From contig CALSCR010002320.1 of NCBI GenBank assembly GCA_943704495.1, positions 1 to 21,429 of the forward strand: DNA of 21,429 nt, read 5' to 3'. The translations under genes were made by a program, and so were the position numbers. Source of the stretch: Pigoraptor chileana (taxonomy: Eukaryota > Opisthokonta > Filasterea). This document shows, in pieces, positions 17,001 through 21,429 of this stretch. The notes beneath the pieces are model-generated. The model was not told where the DNA came from. It worked only from the letters and a program-made list of their open reading frames with translations, and made no database searches. Each line of letters opens with the position of its first letter. Position 1 is the stretch's first letter.

Positions 17001-20000
17001 TCTGTGGGGTCAGTTGCAAATGGTCTCAGGCATCCAAACTAAACATTGGCAGATGGGATCTGACCATCAGTCGCGGTGCCATTTGACGGCCATTTGACTT
17101 GCAGTTACCTTGACTCGAACCAAATTGCGGCACTGCCAAGCGGGATATTCGACAACCTTACTAAGCTGATTTCACTGTGAGTGGACTGAGAACACTGCAA
17201 TGATCGCATTGTACTTGTCTGTGGTCATTTACGCATCCAGTCATCAACATTACTGAACATTCAGTTGGGATCATTCTGATCATCAATCGTTGCACCGCCA
17301 TTTCCATTAAATGGATGTGACTGGCAGTTCCCTCGGTTTGAACCGAATTGCGACACTACCAAGCGGGATATTCAACAACCTCACTGCCCTGACTGGACTG
17401 TGAGTGGACGGAGTACTAGCATGACACTGCAATTATTGCACTGTGGTCAGTACGTTGCAGATGATTGCCATCAACTAAGCATTCAGCTGGGATCTGCCGC
17501 TGCGGCCATTTCCATTTGACTTGCAGTCTCCTCTCCTCGAACCAGATTGCGACACTCCCGAGCGGGATATTTGACAACCTCTCTGCCCTGACTGGACTGT
17601 GAGTGGACTGAGTACACTGCAATTAAGCACGGTAATCACGTCACTGTCTAAGGAAGTTGCGAAAATCAATGTCATTAACTGAACATTCATGGCAACAAGT
17701 TGGGATTTTATTAATCTGACTATCAGTTGTGCTGCCATTTCCATGTGTCATGACTTGCAGTGACCTCCACTCGAACCAAATTGCGACACTATCAAGCGGG
17801 ATATTCAACAAACTCACTGTGCTGACTCGACTGTGAGTGGACTCAGTTGCCGAGTAGTCCACTGCAATCGGCTTGCTTTTTTGTATTCACAGGACTGTCA
17901 ATGGGTGAGTAATGTCATCAGCCGAGCATTCAGCTGGGATCTGACCATCAGTTACGCTGCCATTTCGTTTTGACTTGCAGTCTCCTGTCCGGGAACCAAA
18001 TTGCGACACTAACAATCGGGATATTCAACAACCTCACTGCACTGACCATACTGTGAGTATAATAGACTGTCAGTGAGTACACCGCAATTGTTGCATTGTG
18101 GTTACTGGCAGTTGCGGATGTCATCAACCGAACATTTACTAGCCAGGCACAGTAGTTGGATCTGACCCTCAGTTGTGTCATGCTGCCATTACATTTCCAT
18201 TTGACTTGCAGTGACCTCCAAATGAACCAAATTGCGACACTACCAAGCGGGATGTTCGACAAGCTCACTGCGCTGACTCGACTGTGAGTGGACTGAGCCC
18301 ACTTTATTGCATTGCGACTGAGCAATTGCGAATCTCAGCATCGTAACAGTCACAGAGTGTCTGCCGTCTGTCTGACAGTTGGGATCATTCTGACCATCAC
18401 GGACTGAGTTGCGCTGCCATTTCCATTCGACTTGCAGTTACCTTGACTCGAACCAGATTGCGACACTGCCAATCGGGATATTCAACAACCTCACTGCGCT
18501 GACTCAGCTGTGAGTAGACTGAGTACACTGCAATTGCAACGTTGCATTGTGGTCACTGGCATGACAGTTGCGAATCAGTCATCCGTCAACCTTGATCATT
18601 CAATTGGCCGGATCTGACTATCAGTTGTGCTCTCATGCCATTTCCGGCATGCCGTGTGACTGCAGTTACCTTGACTCGAACAAAATTGCGACACTGCCAA
18701 GCGGGATATTCGACAACCTTACTAAGCTGACAACACTGTGAGTGCACTGAGTACCCTTTATTGCATTGTCACTGAGCAATTGCGAATCTCGATCATCATA
18801 ACAGTCACTGTCATGACAGTTGCCGGATCTGACCATCAGTTGCGCTTGCCATTTTCATTCGACTTGCATTGCAGTTTCCTCAACTCGAACCAAATTGTGA
18901 CACTACCAAGCGGGATATTTGACAAGCTCACTGCGCTGACAACACTGTGAGTGGACAGTCATGTGTCAGCCGGTTGCGCCGACTCTTCAGAAGCTTTGAC
19001 GAGATTGAATGCGCTTAAAATGTTTAAAGCCAGTCAGGGGCAGTGCTTTAAAATTTGGTCGCCGCGACGGCGACCCGTAATGCCGTGCTTTTGTTGAACA
19101 GAAAGCATCGCATCTTATGTGGACTGACCAGTCAAGAAATGAATGTTGATCGGCTTATTCAATTTTAGTACTCATTCTTTTCTGAATGCCGCAGTGGCTT
19201 GAGTTTAAACCCCGGCAACAATGGCAATCTGTGCTCCAACAGCGCAAGCCATTGCGTCAATGCACGGACGTGCGCCGACTGCTTCTGCAATGTTGGTTGG
19301 ACGGGCGCATGCTCCTCTGTCTGCCCCAATGGAACGTATGGATTGGATTGTGCAACATCGTGCAGCACGTGCCAAAATGGGGCGGCTTGTGATCGCTTCA
19401 ATGGATGTTTGTGCACACCCGGATGGGCAGGCGTGAATTGCACCGATGTATGCCCAAGCGGTCGATTTGGCACCAATTGCAACAGTACGTGCGATTGCAA
19501 GAAGGGAATGACTAACTGCAATCGCTTCACGGGAGCGTGCATCTGCACTGTGGCGGGGTGGACGGGCGTCAACTGCGACACCCCTTGCGAAAGCAACCGA
19601 TATGGCATTAACTGCGCTGAAAATTGCACCTGCAAGAATGGGGCATTTTGTGATCGATTCACTGGAGAATGCTCGTGCACGGCAGGGTGGACCGGAACAA
19701 ATTGTGATGTGGCGTGTGCAGGCGATCGGTTTGGCGCCAATTGCAACAATACCTGCGCTTGCAAGAACGGAGCCACGTGCGATCGATTTACTGGATGCAT
19801 GTGCACGGCAGGGTGGACTGGAACAAACTGCGATGTGGCGTGTGCAGGCGATCGGTTTGGCGCAAACTGCACCAGTACCTGTGAGTGCGAGAATGGAGCC
19901 ACGCAGTGTGACCGCTTCACGGGAGAGTGTGCATGCACTGCGGGATGGACGGGACCCACGTGCGCCACCGTATGCCCCAGCGGGAAGTATGGGCCTAACT

Positions 20001-21429
20001 GCACCCTCACGTGCGAATGTGGCAACGGAATCTGCAACCGATTCAACGGGAATTGCACGTGCACCGCACTGCGTGGCATCGGAGGGTCGAACTGCAACAT
20101 CACGTGCGACCGTCTTCCCGGACCGGAAAAGCGCTATGGACTCGGATGCAGTACCTTATGCGACTGCACAAATGGCGCCGCGTGCGACGCGTCCACTGGC
20201 GCATGCACGTGCGCTTTTGGTTGGACTGGCGTTTTCTGCAACTTGCTCGTTGCACCTTCGATGCCAAATGTGAGCATCGCGGCCGAGTCAAGCCCATACG
20301 GTGTTGGGATTCGCCTCACGTGGACGCACGAGGATGCTGGCGCTCGCGCATGGCCCAATTGGCGTTACGAGATTAGTCGATCGGGATGCATATCCAAAGT
20401 GTTTCCAGTGAGTATCACTCACGGATACTTACCGTGGTTTATAATTGTATAACTCCTTCCCTAACCCTAACAATAACCCAAACCCTAGTAACAATAGTCA
20501 TACATCAGTCTGACAATTGAATTGTGCTCGCCGGTGCCGCACTATTAACTTGACAGGTCGGCGACACGCTCACATTTCTCGACACAAACGTCACCATCAA
20601 CTTGGACTACACTTACTTTGTCACGGCCTACAATAACAAGAGTGTGGCGTCGCCGGCGGGGCTAGCGGGGATCAAGAACCTCCATAAGACAGACCCGCCC
20701 TCACCGCCTCTTGACGTCTCGTCGACTCCAACGCTCAATCCCGACAACCAGCAGCCGGTGATCAAGTTCACGTGGAAGGCGGACACAAGCAGCGGAGACA
20801 TCACCAGAACGCTCATATTTCGCGATGGCGTCGTCATTGCGGACGGAGCCATGGCGACAGAGTATAATGATCGCAACGTCCAGCTCGGTCGAACCTACTT
20901 TTATGGGATCATCAGCATCAACCGATACGGCAACTCGCCTGCAAAGAATTTTAGCGAAACAGCGTCATTGGGCCCAACTGATGTGTCGAGCTCTAATCCA
21001 ACAAGTGGAGCATCCTCGTCGTCTGGTGCCATTGCTGGGGGCGTCGTGGGTGCTGTTGTCGGCACAGCCGCTGTTGTCTGTGGCATTCTCTTTGTTCGCA
21101 AGCGATCATCGCTCAAGAAGATGGCAGCTCTAGTGCGTTCAGAGCTCGAGCTTATCGACACGGTTGTGCGACGGCCGGAGATTGCGGAGTTTGAAATTAC
21201 GGGATCTTGCATACTTCTCTTCTGTCGGATCGGCGGTGAGTAACCGACATGATCACTAGAATAGCTCACTGCACTGCTGGCCTCACGATTGTTCATTCAT
21301 ATTACTGAACATGCCATGCTTGCTGTGTTGTTGCGTCTGTTGCGTTTGTGTTTTTGTTGTGTTGCAGAGGGTGAATTTGGGGAGGTTTATCTGGCAGATG
21401 TCGCGCTGCAAGGAGGCGCCGCCGCAGCA
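14017..21429 (+). CDS. LRR-EGF-FN3 transmembrane receptor kinase (3' partial)
   Basis: Exons are 14017-14055, 14356-14516, seventeen LRR exons between 15047 and 18946, 19195-20407, 20557-21235 and 21368-21429 (runs off the end); 1129 codons in frame. Order: signal peptide (core VALVIAVCFLVC), LRR N-cap (VCPDTCTCNGGDVLSC), 17 LRRs of 24-26 residues (consensus NQIATLPSGIFDNLTALTTL), about eight EGF-like repeats of the draper/MEGF/Tie style (CDRFTGECSCTAGWTGTNC), two FN3-like domains (the first split by an intron at 20408-20556), a transmembrane helix (GAIAGGVVGAVVGTAAVVCG, stop-transfer RKR), a short juxtamembrane segment, and a glycine-rich loop IGEGEFGEVYLA split by a phase-1 intron. This is the layout of a receptor tyrosine kinase of a unicellular holozoan; the residues that distinguish Tyr from Ser/Thr kinases lie outside the window. 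The first exon is the least certain: its ATG context is good, but the in-frame acceptor at 14355 is weaker than one at 14326. Confidence 0.85.
14056..14355 (+). other. Intron 1 of the receptor kinase gene, with short repeats
   Basis: It starts GTGAGT. It contains two direct copies of TGACATGAGACATGATC (14072-14088, 14089-14105) and a perfect 16-bp palindrome GTGATGCATGCATCAC (14254-14269). Two candidate acceptors, 14326 and 14355, are 29 nt apart; only the second joins in frame to the ATG at 14017. Confidence 0.5.
14517..15046 (+). other. Intron 2 of the receptor kinase gene
   Basis: A 530-nt intron (GTGAGT...GCAG) separates the LRR N-cap exon from the first LRR exon. I see no further exon, only short palindromic ATGCAT clusters near 14863-14885. 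Confidence 0.6.
15047..18946 (+). repeat. Array of 17 symmetric LRR exons in homologous introns
   Basis: Exons: 15047-15118, 15586-15657, 15821-15892, 16032-16103, 16249-16326, 16494-16565, 16683-16757, 16892-16963, 17105-17176, 17328-17399, 17527-17598, 17761-17832, 17981-18052, 18212-18283, 18438-18509, 18666-18737 and 18875-18946. Fifteen are exactly 72 nt, one is 78 and one 75; all are phase 2-2. From the second exon on, the exon-plus-intron unit repeats every 189-245 bp. The introns are related to each other: they start GTGAG(T/A)(G)GACTGAG, have a TTGCATTG and TTGCGAAT middle, and end CTGCCATTTCCATTTGACTTGCAG-like. Each exon encodes one 24-residue LRR beginning in the middle of the shared Leu codon (CT|T). 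The first exon is degenerate and has a much longer downstream intron. The pattern indicates tandem duplication of an intron-exon unit. Confidence 0.95.
19023..19075 (+). other. Two adjacent hairpin-forming inverted repeats in the intron after the LRR array
   Basis: TTTAAAGC/GCTTTAAA (19023-19030 and 19045-19052, 14-nt loop) is followed at once by GGTCGCCG/CGGCGACC (19057-19064 and 19068-19075, 3-nt loop CGA). Both stems are perfect 8-mers. They lie in the 18947-19194 intron, which is unlike the other introns of the array. Confidence 0.7.
19681..19932 (+). repeat. Recent 126-bp tandem duplication within the EGF-like exon
   Basis: Copies beginning at 19681 and 19807 share nearly all bases over the stretch from GGCAGGGTGGAC to GGTTTGGCGC. 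They encode the same GWTGTNCDVACAGDRFGANC block. The 42-residue period equals one EGF-like repeat. Confidence 0.8.
20408..20556 (+). other. Intron within the first FN3 domain, with telomere-like CCCTAA units
   Basis: A phase-0 intron (GTGAGT...ACAG). It holds two CCCTAA repeats at about 20459-20470 followed by degenerate ones (AACCCAAACCCTAG). Confidence 0.75.

Noticed and set aside
15788-18325. Several minus-strand frames across the LRR array
   Set aside because: They are antisense shadows that recur because the array units repeat; they cross splice sites and lack independent signals.
15586-18946. Regularly spaced direct repeats resembling a CRISPR array
   Set aside because: The repeats are LRR exons with splice sites on both sides and coherent phase. 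The units vary, the spacing is 189-245 bp, and the setting is a eukaryotic gene.
19165-20103. A 312-codon open frame on the minus strand across the EGF-like exon
   Set aside because: It is the exact antisense of the Cys-rich EGF coding sequence. Its His/Pro/Val-rich repeats follow from the complement of the EGF codons, and no splice or start signals support it.

Overview
The window is nuclear DNA of a eukaryote with intron-rich genes: GT-AG introns of about 100-650 nt, many of them packed with (TG)n/(CA)n. Six protein-coding genes can be assembled exon by exon with consistent phases. A probable receptor kinase with LRR, EGF-like and fibronectin III-like ectodomain modules, next to animal-type SEC61B, ERP44 and TPP1 homologues, points to a unicellular relative of animals (choanoflagellate, filasterean or similar). 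That assignment is inference, because only the first lobe of the kinase lies in the window.

Layout. 1-611 (+): last two exons of a PIKK-family protein, best matched to TRRAP/Tra1, ending in a FATC domain. 612-1443: convergent, TG/CA-rich spacer with an unexplained strong 3' splice-site signal. 1444-2908 (-): complete four-exon SEC61B. 2909-3610: divergent promoter shared with ERP44. 3611-5700 (+): complete three-exon ERP44 with CRFS active site and KDEL-type ending. 5701-6266: convergent spacer. 6267-7946 (-): four-exon inositol polyphosphate 5-phosphatase with a C-terminal membrane anchor. 8330-13109 (-): ten-exon TPP1-like sedolisin (S53) protease of 803 residues with a C-terminal transmembrane helix and a LAMP-like tail. 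13110-14016: divergent promoter region. 14017-21429 (+): 5' part of a receptor kinase: signal peptide, LRR N-cap, 17 separately encoded LRR exons, about eight EGF-like repeats, two FN3-like domains, transmembrane helix, and the glycine-rich loop of a kinase that runs off the window.

Five of the six genes act in the secretory/endolysosomal system or at membranes: translocon, thiol quality control, phosphoinositide turnover, lysosomal protease, surface receptor. The most unusual feature is the receptor's LRR array. Its 17 exons are nearly all 72 nt and always phase 2-2, are embedded in homologous introns, and vary mainly at the concave-face residues of the LRR. It looks like a germline, VLR-like cassette array fused to a kinase receptor. 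No transposon, retroelement, rRNA, tRNA or CRISPR feature was found.
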